Counted from the first letter of the stretch, positions 7,265 to 15,494 are shown. The stretch is 64,000 bases of DNA from Aristaeella hokkaidonensis (GCF_018128945.1 NZ_CP068393.1:558001-622000), one strand, 5' to 3'. Program-made: numbers and translations. The notes: a model not told the origin generated them from the letters alone.

Positions 7265-8734
7265 ATGAAAACCACAAAACAGAAACGTCTCTTTATGCTT
7301 GTGCCGGTATGGCTGCTGCTCTTTGGACTGCTTCTGTGGGCAGGGACAGCGTCGGCCGGCTCAAACCCGTTGCATGTGGCGGTGAAGAAAGGGAACGGGA
7401 TCTCCGTGTATACGGCTTCTTCAGGATCAACAAAGGCCGGAATCCTGTACAACGGATATGACAACGAGCTGTCCCTGGATCAGACCAACGGGAGATATGA
7501 ATGCTATCTGACCGGCAATTATTCGGTGTGGATCGATCTGAAAAAATCCTCCCAGATTCCGGAACCGGAATGGCACGACGGAATGGACAACGATCAATGG
7601 GATGCAGACTATGCTGAATGGGAAAAAAATCTGCCCTGCGATATCTTTCTGGCGGAGATCATTGAAGACGATTCGCCTGTTTACAGTACACCACAGAACA
7701 AACATGTATTGGTCCGCCATGCGAAAGGCACCCTGGTCAGGGTATGCGGTGAATTTGGAAACGATTACCTGGTGGAAGCCTATTCTGCGGGCTTTGTGGC
7801 GAAAAACGCGGTACGCAAAGTTTCTGACCTGACGACGGAACAGCGCGATTTCCCATTTATCTATGACAAACTCCCGGTTCAGACAGTTTATGCTTCCGAA
7901 AAAGAGCCGGTATACTTTACGACCTCGGCGAATGGATACAATGAACAGTCCACTTATTATGGATATACAGAAAATACGGAAGTGACGGTTCTGCGGGACC
8001 TGGGAGACTGGGTACAGCTGGAGTATGGGATGTTTGTGGAAAAACGCTTCCTGGATCCGGAAGGAGCACATTCCTATCCGACGGCCTGGGTGAAATGCGA
8101 AGGCGTCCTGGACCGGCTGAACGTCCGGTACTCCGCGGACAAGGACGCAGTTTCCCACGCGAAACTCTGTTCCGGCATACCGGTACATGTGATCTCCCAG
8201 AGCGACCAGTGGGCGGTGATCTTTTTCACCGGTCCGAACGGCGGATACAGGTTAACCGGTTGTGTTATGAAAGAGTATCTGTCCTTTGACGGTAAAAATA
8301 TAGAGCAGAGCGGCATCACCCAGGTGCGTCTGAAGCAGGACCTGGGCGGGGATGAGAGGGGCGTCCGCTTTTATGAAGATGGAGAATACGCGGGGCTGCC
8401 AGCGGGAACGCTGCTGAATGTGTTCGGCGTTGTGCCTCCCATGAGCAGCCATTCGGACACGACCGAAATCTATCTGTGCGAGACGGAGGACGGCCGTTAT
8501 ATCGAGATCTGGAAAAGCGGTGTGCTGGAGCCTGTGAATACGGAAACAGGCATCTTTGCCAAGGTCAGCTCCGCGGTCCGTATGCGGACGGAACCCGATC
8601 CGGAAGCCAAGGTGCTGTACCAGGTGAAGGCGAAGACGAAGGTGGAGGTCCTCCTGCGCGGGGAAATCTGGACAATCGTGAAATATAAGGGCGAAATCGG
8701 TTATATGATGAGCCGTTACCTGAGCTTCCCGTAA
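7265..8734 (+). CDS. Secreted protein with bacterial SH3-like domains
   Basis: 489 residues from the ATG behind GGAGGTGG. The frame is open further upstream, but that part is antisense-like noise over the previous gene. A signal peptide covers about residues 1-32 (hydrophobic core, then TASA). The C-terminal 60 residues form a clear SH3_3 unit (VRMRTEPDPEAKVLYQV, then GYMMSRYL). Two or three weaker SH3-like units precede it, for example around RLNVRYSADKD. Such domains usually bind cell wall or carbohydrate. No catalytic domain is visible, so this may be a wall-binding or sensing protein. A terminator follows at 8781. Confidence 0.85.
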   Translation: MKTTKQKRLFMLVPVWLLLFGLLLWAGTASAGSNPLHVAVKKGNGISVYTASSGSTKAGILYNGYDNELSLDQTNGRYECYLTGNYSVWIDLKKSSQIPEPEWHDGMDNDQWDADYAEWEKNLPCDIFLAEIIEDDSPVYSTPQNKHVLVRHAKGTLVRVCGEFGNDYLVEAYSAGFVAKNAVRKVSDLTTEQRDFPFIYDKLPVQTVYASEKEPVYFTTSANGYNEQSTYYGYTENTEVTVLRDLGDWVQLEYGMFVEKRFLDPEGAHSYPTAWVKCEGVLDRLNVRYSADKDAVSHAKLCSGIPVHVISQSDQWAVIFFTGPNGGYRLTGCVMKEYLSFDGKNIEQSGITQVRLKQDLGGDERGVRFYEDGEYAGLPAGTLLNVFGVVPPMSSHSDTTEIYLCETEDGRYIEIWKSGVLEPVNTETGIFAKVSSAVRMRTEPDPEAKVLYQVKAKTKVEVLLRGEIWTIVKYKGEIGYMMSRYLSFP

Positions 8735-8780
8735 GGCGTTTTCCGGATCAGGAAGAAAAAGGCGGTTTCAATCGTTAAGT

Positions 8781-8806
8781 TGACAGGACTTCCTGTCAGC
8801 TTTTTT
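8781..8806 (+). terminator. Intrinsic terminator after the SH3 gene
   Basis: TGACAGGA and TCCTGTCA are nearly back to back (2-base loop) and are followed by GC and six T residues. Confidence 0.8.
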
Positions 8807-8840
8807 CGTGTGACAATTTTTATGAATAAGGAGAGCGTAT

Positions 8841-9284
8841 ATGAGAGAGAAGAAGCTCTTAATCGCCGTGATCGCATTATGTGCACTGATCATCATCGGC
8901 TGGGTTTACGTCGGCGTCATTGCGCCCTATATCTCGTGCCGCCGGGCAGAAAGGGCCATCGAGGCCGTTAAGCTGCCGGAAGATACGCAGGTTTTTCTCA
9001 AAACACGGGCGGAGCAGTCGGAAGTAAACTGGGAGCATGTGCGGGGTGAAAAGGTGGTTTTCTGCGAAAACGGAACGGAATATGTCCGGCTGTTTGTTGA
9101 GGAAAACAATGATCCGGAAAAACTGAAATATATCCGTGTATGGTCGATGGATACCCCGGACGATATGAGCATCTATGCATACGACCGCATGGGATCGAAT
9201 CCTGTGGACAAAGAAACACAGAAAAAGATGCTGTTTGACGGGATGGACAAATACGTCAAGATCCTCTACCAGTATCCATACTGA
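8841..9284 (+). CDS. Membrane-anchored hypothetical protein
   Basis: 147 residues. One transmembrane helix at about residues 5-30 (LLIAVIALCALIIIGWVYVGV) is followed by a soluble domain predicted to be outside the cell. The soluble part is charged, has a central KYIRVWSMDTPDD stretch, and ends in KILYQYPY. I do not recognise the family. AAGGAG lies 8-9 bases before the ATG, and terminators flank the gene on both sides, so it is a single-gene unit. Size and topology resemble the envelope proteins at 56842-59085, but I see no clear sequence relation. Confidence 0.7.
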   Translation: MREKKLLIAVIALCALIIIGWVYVGVIAPYISCRRAERAIEAVKLPEDTQVFLKTRAEQSEVNWEHVRGEKVVFCENGTEYVRLFVEENNDPEKLKYIRVWSMDTPDDMSIYAYDRMGSNPVDKETQKKMLFDGMDKYVKILYQYPY

Positions 9285-9290
9285 TTTCCG

Positions 9291-9321
9291 AAGCTGACAG
9301 ATTATCCTGTCAGCTTTTTCC
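9291..9321 (+). terminator. Intrinsic terminator
   Basis: AAGCTGACAG and CTGTCAGCTT form a 10-base-pair stem with a 6-base loop and a T-rich tail. Confidence 0.85.
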
Positions 9322-9327
9322 TTTTAC

Positions 9328-9392
9328 TTGACAGAAAATAAAAAGGGGATTATGATACCTTCCACAATATATCAAAATGATATATTGTGGAA
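9328..9392 (+). promoter_or_regulatory. Promoter with perfect 15-bp inverted-repeat operator (PadR candidate)
   Basis: TTGACA (9328-9333), a 17-base spacer and TATGAT (9351-9356) form a near-consensus promoter. Immediately downstream, over the expected start site, lies a perfect inverted repeat: TTCCACAATATATCA at 9360-9374, then AAA, then its exact complement at 9378-9392. The second gene of this operon encodes a PadR repressor, so autorepression through this site is the simplest reading (inference). Confidence 0.8.
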
Positions 9393-9406
9393 GGAGTTTT
9401 ATTGTC

Positions 9407-10138
9407 ATGAGACAGAAAGTACGCAGAACCATTCTCTTTATCGCATTCCTGCTTTTCCCGGTCACGATCTGGTATTTTTCCCCGGCGCTGATTATCCAGG
9501 CCGCGTCTGAACATATCATGAACGGCAGCTTCTTTGTGTTTATGGCCATGCTGGCTGCGTCCCTGTTCCTGGGCCGCGCCTGGTGCGGCTGGCTCTGCCC
9601 GGCCGGCGGCATGCAGGAGTGCCTGATTCGCTGCAATGACAAGCCGGCGAAACAGGGCTGGCGCAATAATATCAAATATGTCATCTGGGTCGTCTGGATC
9701 ACCCTGGTGATCGTAACCTTCATCCTCGGAAAGAACAAGGTTACCGTTGATTTCTTTTACCAGACGGACCACGGTATCTCCGTCACGGAAATCCATAACT
9801 ATGTGGTATACTACGGAGTGCTGCTGATCCTTGTGCTGCCCGGCCTGATCCACGGCAGGAGAGGCGCCTGCCATTACCTGTGCTGGATGGCGCCCTTCAT
9901 GGTGATCGGCAGCACCGTCGGCCGTTTCCTGCACCTGCCCCAACTGCATATTGAGGCGGACAGGACGCAGTGCGTTTCCTGCGGAAAGTGCAGCAAGGTC
10001 TGTCCGATGGGCCTGGACGTGAAAGCAATGACGGAAAAAGGAATCAACGCAAAGTGCACCGAATGCATACAGTGCGGTGCCTGCGTGGATGAATGCCCGA
10101 AGAAAGCGCTGAAATACCGGATGAGCTGGAGGCGGTAA
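9407..10138 (+). CDS. NapH/YccM-type membrane 4Fe-4S protein
   Basis: 243 residues from the ATG behind AAGGAG. The N-terminal part has four or five transmembrane helices with the CGWLCPAGG motif typical of NapH/FixG-like proteins. The C-terminal 60 residues carry two ferredoxin-type cluster motifs (CVSCGKCSKVCP and CTECIQCGACVDECP). It probably moves electrons between the membrane and a redox partner; no partner is encoded nearby. It is co-transcribed with the PadR gene 5 bases downstream, so expression likely responds to the PadR ligand. The partner and substrate are unknown. Confidence 0.88.
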   Translation: MRQKVRRTILFIAFLLFPVTIWYFSPALIIQAASEHIMNGSFFVFMAMLAASLFLGRAWCGWLCPAGGMQECLIRCNDKPAKQGWRNNIKYVIWVVWITLVIVTFILGKNKVTVDFFYQTDHGISVTEIHNYVVYYGVLLILVLPGLIHGRRGACHYLCWMAPFMVIGSTVGRFLHLPQLHIEADRTQCVSCGKCSKVCPMGLDVKAMTEKGINAKCTECIQCGACVDECPKKALKYRMSWRR

Positions 10139-10143
10139 ACGAT

Positions 10144-10680
10144 ATGCCGAAGGACAGGAAGATTGATATGGTGATTCTGGGCTTGCTGGCCCATGAAGAC
10201 ATGACGGGATATGACATCAAAAAGCGGATTGACCATGAGATCAGCTTCTTCTGGAAGGGCAGCTTCGGGAGTATTTATCCTGCCCTGAGCGGCATGCTGG
10301 CGGCGGGGCAGGTGGAGAAAACCGGGGCGTCTTCCGGCTCCGGCCGGGAAAAGATCCTGTACCGGATTACCGCCGCGGGCAGGGAGACGCTGGAAAGCTG
10401 GCTGAAGGATTCCAAAGCAGACAATGACCTGAAGTATGAAACCCTGGTCAAGCTCTTTTTCGGCCGGTCTGCCGGGAAGGAAGTCACTATCAGGAATATC
10501 GAGATCTTTGAAAAACAGGTAGAGAAGGACCTGGCTGCCCTGCAGTTTTTCCGGAAAAACCTGGAGCAGGTGTTGCAGGAAGAGGATCATTTGTACTATT
10601 ATCTGACTGTGCTCTTCGGTATTGAAACATACGAAGCGTATCTGAAATGGTGTGTGAAAGCGAAAAAGCTTTTAATGTAA
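10144..10680 (+). CDS. PadR-family transcriptional regulator
   Basis: 178 residues from the ATG at 10144, preceded by GGAGGCGG. The winged helix covers residues 1-85 (MVILGLLAHEDMTGYDIKKR, then SFGSIYPALSGM). A helical C-terminal dimerisation region of the AphA/Vir type follows. PadR proteins are mostly repressors released by small aromatic or drug-like ligands. The operator at 9360-9392 and the operon with the iron-sulfur protein suggest autoregulation. The MFS exporter 140 bases downstream on the same strand could also be a target, though I see no second copy of the operator in front of it. Confidence 0.9.
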   Translation: MPKDRKIDMVILGLLAHEDMTGYDIKKRIDHEISFFWKGSFGSIYPALSGMLAAGQVEKTGASSGSGREKILYRITAAGRETLESWLKDSKADNDLKYETLVKLFFGRSAGKEVTIRNIEIFEKQVEKDLAALQFFRKNLEQVLQEEDHLYYYLTVLFGIETYEAYLKWCVKAKKLLM

Positions 10681-10820
10681 AGAAAAGGAAAGGTGAAGGG
10701 GAAATGTTCCTGGCCGTTGTCTCGGCTCCATGCAGGGTTTGAGGGACTGTATGGAGGAATAATATAAGCCTCAGACTTTGCTTCTAAAAAAGAAATAAGA
10801 AAAATAGGAGCAAAGGAAAA

Positions 10821-12116
10821 ATGAAATTCGATAAAATCAAATCTTTTGGAAAAGGTTTAAAAGACTTCCTGATTCTGTGGAGCACACAGAGTCTGTCTCA
10901 GCTTGGCAGTGCCATGACTTCGTTTGCGCTGACCCTGTGGCTTTATGAAACCACCGGATCGGCCCTGAAGACGGCGGCGCTGACCATCTGCTCATATGCA
11001 CCTTACGTCATTATGAGCATTTTTGCGGGCGCCTTGACGGACAAGTTTGACAAGAAAAAAACCATGCTCGTCTGCGACCTGCTGGCGGCGCTGTGCACCG
11101 TCACGGTGCTGGTGCTGTATCTGACTGACAATCTTGCAGTGTGGCACCTTTACGCAATCAATGCCTTCTCGGGCCTGATGAACACGGTGCAGCAGCCGGC
11201 CTCGGAAGTGGCAACCACCCTGCTGATCCCGAAGGAACAGTATCAGCGGGCGAGCGGGCTGCATTCCATGTCCAGGTCCATGATCTCCGTCCTGAATCCG
11301 CTGTTCGCGACGGCCCTGTACGGACTGGCCGGACTGAAGCTGGTGATTGCGGTGGACCTGGCCACCTTTGCGATCGCGTTCCTGGCGCTTCTTTTCCTGA
11401 TCCGGATTCCGGAGGTGCCGGTAACCCAGAAAGAGCGCATGTCTGTGCTGGTCAAAGAGGGCGTCGCGTATCTGAAGCGCACCCCCATGATCCTGACCAT
11501 GATCCTGTTCATGTCCGGCGTCAACCTGGTGGCGTCTGCCTTTGACGCGGCTTTGCCCGGCTACGTGATCCCGAATCCACGGGGCGGCACGTCCATGCTG
11601 GGGATTGTAACCGCCTTTTCAGGGATTGCCATGATCCTCGGAAGCCTTCTGGTCTCGGTTCTTCCCAGACCGAAAAACCGCATGCGGGTGGTCTATGTGA
11701 CGATGCTGATCTCCCTGAGCGTGGAGAACTTCCTGCTGGCTTTCTGCCGGATTCCGTGGATCTGGTGCCTGAGCCAGGTGGTCGGCTGGATCCTTGTTCC
11801 GGTGATGAGCGCGAACTATGATGTGATCTTCCGGAGCACCGTGCCGGTGGAGCTGCAGGGGCGGGTATATGCCTGCCGGAACTCGCTGCAGTTCTTTACC
11901 ATCCCCATCGGGATGCTGCTGGGCGGATGGATGGTGGACAGCGTCTTTGAACCCTTCATGGCCAGGTATGAAACCGTGGAGACCCTGACCTTCCTCTTTG
12001 GCTCGGGAAAAGGCTCCGGCGCGGCGGTGGTCATGTTTGTGCTGGGCGTGGCGGGAACGATCCACTGCCTGGTCTGGGGTCACCGGATGAAACAATTCCA
12101 TTACAGCGACAGATAA
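10821..12116 (+). CDS. MFS transporter, drug-efflux type
   Basis: 431 residues with about twelve transmembrane helices. The N-terminal part (FLILWSTQSLSQLGSAMTSFAL, then LWLYETTGS) and the loop TDKFDKKKTML after helix 2 match the MFS_3 group, which includes macrolide exporters of the Mef type. A proton-driven efflux role is likely; the substrate is not deducible. AAAGGA precedes the ATG. It follows a PadR gene, a common arrangement for exporters. A strong terminator follows the stop. Confidence 0.85.
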   Translation: MKFDKIKSFGKGLKDFLILWSTQSLSQLGSAMTSFALTLWLYETTGSALKTAALTICSYAPYVIMSIFAGALTDKFDKKKTMLVCDLLAALCTVTVLVLYLTDNLAVWHLYAINAFSGLMNTVQQPASEVATTLLIPKEQYQRASGLHSMSRSMISVLNPLFATALYGLAGLKLVIAVDLATFAIAFLALLFLIRIPEVPVTQKERMSVLVKEGVAYLKRTPMILTMILFMSGVNLVASAFDAALPGYVIPNPRGGTSMLGIVTAFSGIAMILGSLLVSVLPRPKNRMRVVYVTMLISLSVENFLLAFCRIPWIWCLSQVVGWILVPVMSANYDVIFRSTVPVELQGRVYACRNSLQFFTIPIGMLLGGWMVDSVFEPFMARYETVETLTFLFGSGKGSGAAVVMFVLGVAGTIHCLVWGHRMKQFHYSDR

Positions 12117-12155
12117 AAAAAGCAGCGGCAGGAGTGAAAGTTCCTGCCGCTTTTT
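12116..12155. terminator. Bidirectional terminator between MFS gene and small convergent gene
   Basis: AGCGGCAGGA (12124-12133) pairs with TCCTGCCGCT (12142-12151). A-rich sequence lies on the left and T-rich on the right, so it can stop transcription from both strands. Confidence 0.85.
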
Positions 12156-12162
12156 GCTGCGC

Positions 12163-12417
12163 TCAGCAGATCCGCCGGGTGTTGAGTACGCTGTTGACCG
12201 CCCAGCCCATGCAGCGAGCCTGGTGCAGCAATTCTTCGCTCTCGTTCCGGGTGTGGTTCCAGCGGGTTTCGGAACCGGCCTGGAGACGGCTGCGGAGGAA
12301 GACACCGATTTTTGCCATGAGGTTGGAGATAATGCTCCGGCGGGCATTCCGGCGGCTTCCTTCGAGTCCCATCATCTTCACAGTGTTGTTGCTCATCGTA
12401 GTCATGGCCATCATCAT
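12163..12417 (-). CDS. Small basic hypothetical protein
   Basis: 84 residues with no recognised family. The sequence is basic and partly amphipathic (RRNARRSIISNLMAKIGVFLR) and ends near a Cys (NTRRIC). Support for coding is GGAGGA placed 4 bases before the ATG (GGAGGAAACGATG) and a terminator directly after the stop. A competing frame on the other strand lacks a ribosome binding site. It may be a small regulatory or membrane-associated protein. Confidence 0.5.
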   Translation of the reverse strand: MMMAMTTMSNNTVKMMGLEGSRRNARRSIISNLMAKIGVFLRSRLQAGSETRWNHTRNESEELLHQARCMGWAVNSVLNTRRIC

Positions 12418-12587
12418 CGTTTCCTCCGTTCGCTTGATCTGATATCATGATAAACGGCCTGGTATGGAGATTGAACACCCAGTTCGTATAAAATGAAAAA
12501 TGATTTTTCTACAAAACGTAGAATAGGCGGCGTGAATGTGACAGCAGGGCTGTCCCTTTGTCACATGTGTATTGTGGAATGCTATTA

Positions 12588-12642
12588 TTTACACCATTGT
12601 TACAGGATGGTGATGACACTGAAACACGGTACCTGATACAAT
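12588..12642 (+). promoter_or_regulatory. WalR-like box and promoter (copy 1 of 4)
   Basis: TTTACA-N5-GTTACA at 12588-12604 reads TGTAAC-N5-TGTAAA on the other strand, matching the WalR (YycF) consensus TGTWAH-N5-TGTWAH. Eight bases later come ATGACA (12613-12618), an 18-base spacer and TACAAT (12637-12642). The same geometry occurs at 48003, 57476 and 60936. It drives the small membrane protein gene at 12673. Confidence 0.75.
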
Positions 12643-12672
12643 GGAAACTGCAGGAAGGGGAGGTGACCCGCT

Positions 12673-12981
12673 ATGAGTGAGAACAGGGGCAGGAGCAATT
12701 TCGCCCTCATGGACGAGATGGAAGAAAACGAGATGCTGGAAAGCCGCGGGACGGGATATATCGAGCGTTGGACAAAGCCCCGGGCATATCAGGGCCGCGT
12801 ATATGAGCTGCTGCGCAAGGTAGGGCTGACGCCGATGCTGGCGATGGGACTGGTCATGCTGATCCCGTGCCTGTTTCTTCCGCCGGTCTTCCTTGCGGCC
12901 TTCGGCTTCGGCGGGGTGCTCCTCGTGTTTGGAATATTTGAAAAGATCATCCTTGACAGGTCTGAGAAAAGGAAGAAATAA
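12673..12981 (+). CDS. Small membrane protein, MSEN-RSNF family
   Basis: 102 residues. A charged cytoplasmic-looking N-terminus (MSENRGRSNFALMDEMEE) is followed by two transmembrane helices (about 52-71 and 73-92) and a basic tail. The first 18 residues closely match those of the protein at 56527-56838, while the rest diverges, so the N-terminus is the conserved functional part. GGGGAGGTGA precedes the ATG. The WalR-like promoter at 12588 points to an envelope-related role. No domain is recognised. Confidence 0.75.
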   Translation: MSENRGRSNFALMDEMEENEMLESRGTGYIERWTKPRAYQGRVYELLRKVGLTPMLAMGLVMLIPCLFLPPVFLAAFGFGGVLLVFGIFEKIILDRSEKRKK

Positions 12982-13000
12982 TGGATTTTCCTCCTGAACA

Positions 13001-13038
13001 TAAAACGATCCGGCAGCAGATGCCGGATCGCCTTTTTG
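13001..13038. terminator. Bidirectional terminator
   Basis: CGATCCGGCA (13006-13015) pairs with TGCCGGATCG (13021-13030) around GCAGA, with a T-run on the plus side and TTTTA on the minus side. It separates two convergent genes. Confidence 0.85.
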
Positions 13039-13055
13039 TACAACCGGAACGGAGC

Positions 13056-13592
13056 TTATCTCCGGACCGTTTTTTCGAAAAGTTTTCTCAGTCCCATGGG
13101 GTACAGCAGCAGGATGGCAACCACCGCGCCAAAGCCGGCCTGGAGGATCTCAAAGGGAAGCTTCAGGATGGCATACTCAGGCGTGGAGTAGACATAGGCC
13201 CGACCCAGGGTATAGCCAATGGTCATGATGATCGCTCCGACGGTGACGCCGATGACGGAAGAAGCAGCCTGCTTTCCGAACAGCACCTTACGGGAAATCA
13301 GGGAGACCACTACTGCCTGCAGGCCATGGGTGACCAGGGAGACAAACATGGGCGCCGGATAGAAGAAGAAATCGCCCAGGAAGGAACCGACGCCGCCGAC
13401 CAGGAACGCGGCGAAGGGATCCAGCAGCACGGCGGCTGTGTTGATCACCACGTCGCAGAAATACAGGTGGCCGCCCGGCACCGGGATACTGAAAACGCTC
13501 AGGGAAAGAATAATGTTCATGCCCATAAAGAGGGCGGTCATGGTCAGCCAGATCAGGGAGCCCCTGCGGACGGAATAAGCTGCGGTCGTCAT
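13056..13592 (-). CDS. ECF transporter S component (substrate unknown)
   Basis: 178 residues from the ATG behind AAGGAGG; the frame extends upstream without a good start. About six transmembrane helices, with the family features FCDVVINTAAVLLDPFAAFLVGG, a glycine-rich GSFLGDF, and a conserved THGLQ in the middle. It fits the ECF_trnsprt group of substrate-binding subunits that work with a shared EcfAA'T module, here encoded elsewhere, to import a vitamin or similar cofactor. The substrate cannot be read from the sequence. An inverted repeat overlaps its promoter. Confidence 0.85.
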   Translation of the reverse strand: MTTAAYSVRRGSLIWLTMTALFMGMNIILSLSVFSIPVPGGHLYFCDVVINTAAVLLDPFAAFLVGGVGSFLGDFFFYPAPMFVSLVTHGLQAVVVSLISRKVLFGKQAASSVIGVTVGAIIMTIGYTLGRAYVYSTPEYAILKLPFEILQAGFGAVVAILLLYPMGLRKLFEKTVRR

Positions 13593-13630
13593 GGTCTGTT
13601 CCTCCTTCAACCTTGCTTGTGTTGGTGAGG

Positions 13631-13665
13631 AGTATAGACGGAAAGTGGCACTATGAAAAGTGCCA
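13631..13665 (-). promoter_or_regulatory. ECF S-component promoter with overlapping operator
   Basis: On the minus strand TATACT is at 13636-13631 with TTTTCA as -35 at a 17-base spacer. A palindrome with 7-base arms (TGGCACT / AGTGCCA, 13646-13665) covers the -35, as expected for a repressor site. The cognate factor is unknown. Confidence 0.55.
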
Positions 13666-13704
13666 GAATCAGATAAAAACATAAGGCCAGATTAAAAGCT
13701 GAAC

Positions 13705-13738
13705 AAAACAAAAGAACCGTTTTCTGAATGAAAACGGT
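13705..13738 (-). terminator. Intrinsic terminator of pyk
   Basis: On the minus strand ACCGTTTTC pairs with GAAAACGGT around ATTCA, followed by TCTTTTGTTTT. Confidence 0.85.
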
Positions 13739-13760
13739 CCGAAAAGAGCATTATTCAGTT

Positions 13761-15179
13761 TCAGCTGATGCACTCCACCTTGATGGTATTGGTGTTTCCG
13801 GGATCGCCGTTGATCTGGCCGCCGGTCAGCACCACGTTGTCGCCGGGTTCCAGGGTGAAGATTTCCCGGGCAATCTTCAGGTCCTGCCAGAACATGACGT
13901 CCATGGAGGAGTAGCTCTCCGTCAGCACCGGAGTGACGCCCCAGGACAGGTTCAGCTTCCGCCAGACCCGCTCATTGGTGGTGGTGCCGATGATATCCAC
14001 CGGGCAGCGGAAACGGGAAACCATGCGGGCCGTACGGCCGGAGATGGAGTTGACCACGATGGCCTTGGCCTTCACGTCCACGGCCATGGAGCAGATCGCG
14101 TGGGAAACGGAGTCCAGGTTGCTGTTGATGGAGAATTCCATGGTGCGGAAGCGCTTGGCATAGTTGATACCTGCTTCGGTGAATTGGGCCGTCTCGGCCA
14201 TGGTCTGCACCGCCTGGACAGGGAATTTGCCCGCGGCGGTTTCGCCGCTGAGCATGATGGCGGAAGAACCGTCATACACGGCGTTGGCCACGTCGGAGAT
14301 TTCGGCGCGGGTGGGACGGGGATTCTGGATCATGCTTTCCAGCATTTCCGTGGCGGTGATTACCCGCTTGCCCAGCATGCGGCACTTGCTGATCAGGTAC
14401 TTCTGCAGGGCAGGGACTTCCATGAAGGGAATTTCCACGCCCAGGTCGCCGCGGGCCACCATGATGCCGTCCGCGACCTCGCAGATTTCCTCCACGTTAT
14501 CCACGCCGCTGCGGTTCTCGATCTTGGCGATGATGTCGATGTCCTTGCCGCCGTTGGCGTTCAGCAGGTCACGCATGGCCTGCACATCGGACTTGGAGGA
14601 CACGAAGGAGGCGGCGACGAAGTCCACGCCGTTTTCAATGCCGAAGAGCAGGTCCTTCTTGTCCTGCTCGGACAGGAAATCCTGCTTCAGCACCTTGCCA
14701 GGGAAATTCATGCTCTTCCGGTCAGACAGGACGCCGCCGTTCTGCACGCGGCAGATGACGTCGTTGCCCTTGACCTCTTCCACCTTCATGATGACCAGTC
14801 CGTTGTTGATCAGCACGGTGTCTCCGGGGAACAGTTCATTCGTCAGGTTGGCGTAGGTTACGGCAACCCGCGTTTCATCTCCCAGGATATCCTCCGTGGT
14901 CAGGGTGAACAGATCTCCATCATGGAGCGTCACAGGACCGTTTGCGAAGGTCTTGATTCTGTATTCCGGTCCCTTTGTGTCCAGCATGATGGCGATGGGC
15001 AGGTTCAGCTTTTCCCGCACAGAGCGGATCAGCTGAATGCGCCGCAGGTGCTCCTCATAGGATCCGTGGGAAAAGTTCAGCCGGGCAACGTTCATACCCG
15101 CCTGACACATGGCGGTGAGGGTTTCTTCATTCTCACTCGCCGGGCCGATGGTACAGATGATTTTGGTTTTTCTAAGCAT
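13761..15179 (-). CDS. pyk: Pyruvate kinase
   Basis: 472 residues from the ATG behind TGGAGG, the normal length for a pyruvate kinase without the extra C-terminal PEP-utiliser domain of Bacillus enzymes. It converts PEP and ADP to pyruvate and ATP. Visible motifs are DTKGPEYR at 67-74, IAKIENRSG at 217-225 with catalytic Lys219 and metal-binding Glu221, MVARGDLGVEIP at 240-251, and ITATEMLESM at 274-283. The B-domain has INNGLV in place of the more common DDGL. It is monocistronic, with a strong promoter and a large palindrome at the start site (15213-15271). Confidence 0.97.
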   Translation of the reverse strand: MLRKTKIICTIGPASENEETLTAMCQAGMNVARLNFSHGSYEEHLRRIQLIRSVREKLNLPIAIMLDTKGPEYRIKTFANGPVTLHDGDLFTLTTEDILGDETRVAVTYANLTNELFPGDTVLINNGLVIMKVEEVKGNDVICRVQNGGVLSDRKSMNFPGKVLKQDFLSEQDKKDLLFGIENGVDFVAASFVSSKSDVQAMRDLLNANGGKDIDIIAKIENRSGVDNVEEICEVADGIMVARGDLGVEIPFMEVPALQKYLISKCRMLGKRVITATEMLESMIQNPRPTRAEISDVANAVYDGSSAIMLSGETAAGKFPVQAVQTMAETAQFTEAGINYAKRFRTMEFSINSNLDSVSHAICSMAVDVKAKAIVVNSISGRTARMVSRFRCPVDIIGTTTNERVWRKLNLSWGVTPVLTESYSSMDVMFWQDLKIAREIFTLEPGDNVVLTGGQINGDPGNTNTIKVECIS

Positions 15180-15212
15180 GATATTCCTCCAGGATAAAGT
15201 CAAAAACAGAAA

Positions 15213-15271
15213 AACAGTATCTGCGGTACTGCAGACACTGTTATTATAGTTGTTTTATTCGTTACAGGCAA
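15213..15271 (-). promoter_or_regulatory. pyk promoter with 12-bp-arm inverted repeat at the start site
   Basis: On the minus strand TTGCCT (15271-15266), a 17-base spacer and TATAAT (15248-15243) form a strong promoter. Directly after the -10 comes an inverted repeat at 15242-15213: AACAGTGTCTGC, 6 bases, GCAGATACTGTT (one G-T pair), then TTTTTC. It spans the expected start site. It could be a repressor operator, or partly a 5' hairpin or attenuator. Confidence 0.65.
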
Positions 15272-15300
15272 CTGTGAAAAATGTTTCAAAACGAGCCATT

Positions 15301-15462
15301 AATCACAATTCACAATTCATAATTCATAATTAGTTTTATTCTATGCAGAAGGATGTTCCTGTTACTTGAAGGTTTATATCTCCAGAGGAGGCCACAATGT
15401 GGCCTTGGTCAGGATGACAGGGAAGACATGTAGAATCATTGTACAATTATGAATTATGAATT
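15301..15462. repeat. AT-rich AATTCATAATTC repeats and flanking spacer
   Basis: Part of the 315-base gap between two minus-strand genes. AATTCACAATTCATAATTC-type sequence at 15305-15329 and its complement-like form at 15442-15461 flank a short segment with GGCCACAATGTGGCC and GTCAGGATGAC. The same AT-rich units recur at 20412, 21194, 31349 and 31531. No gene is seen here. Confidence 0.6.
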
Positions 15463-15463
15463 A

Positions 15464-15491
15464 AACGGACACTGGATAACCAGTGTCCGTT
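15464..15491 (-). terminator. Intrinsic terminator
   Basis: AACGGACACTGG pairs with CCAGTGTCCGTT around a 4-base loop. On the minus strand the stem ends in TT and continues TAATTC. It ends the operon running from 17594 down to 15495. Confidence 0.75.
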
Positions 15492-15494
15492 CGC

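Noticed and set aside
12134-12442. A 102-codon plus-strand frame opposite the small gene at 12163-12417
   Set aside because: It starts inside the terminator stem and has no ribosome binding site, whereas the minus-strand frame has GGAGGA at the right distance.
13728-15197. A 489-codon open frame antisense to pyruvate kinase
   Set aside because: It mirrors a certain gene, is rich in His, Gly and Asp as antisense frames of high-G+C genes are, and has no ribosome binding site or family match.
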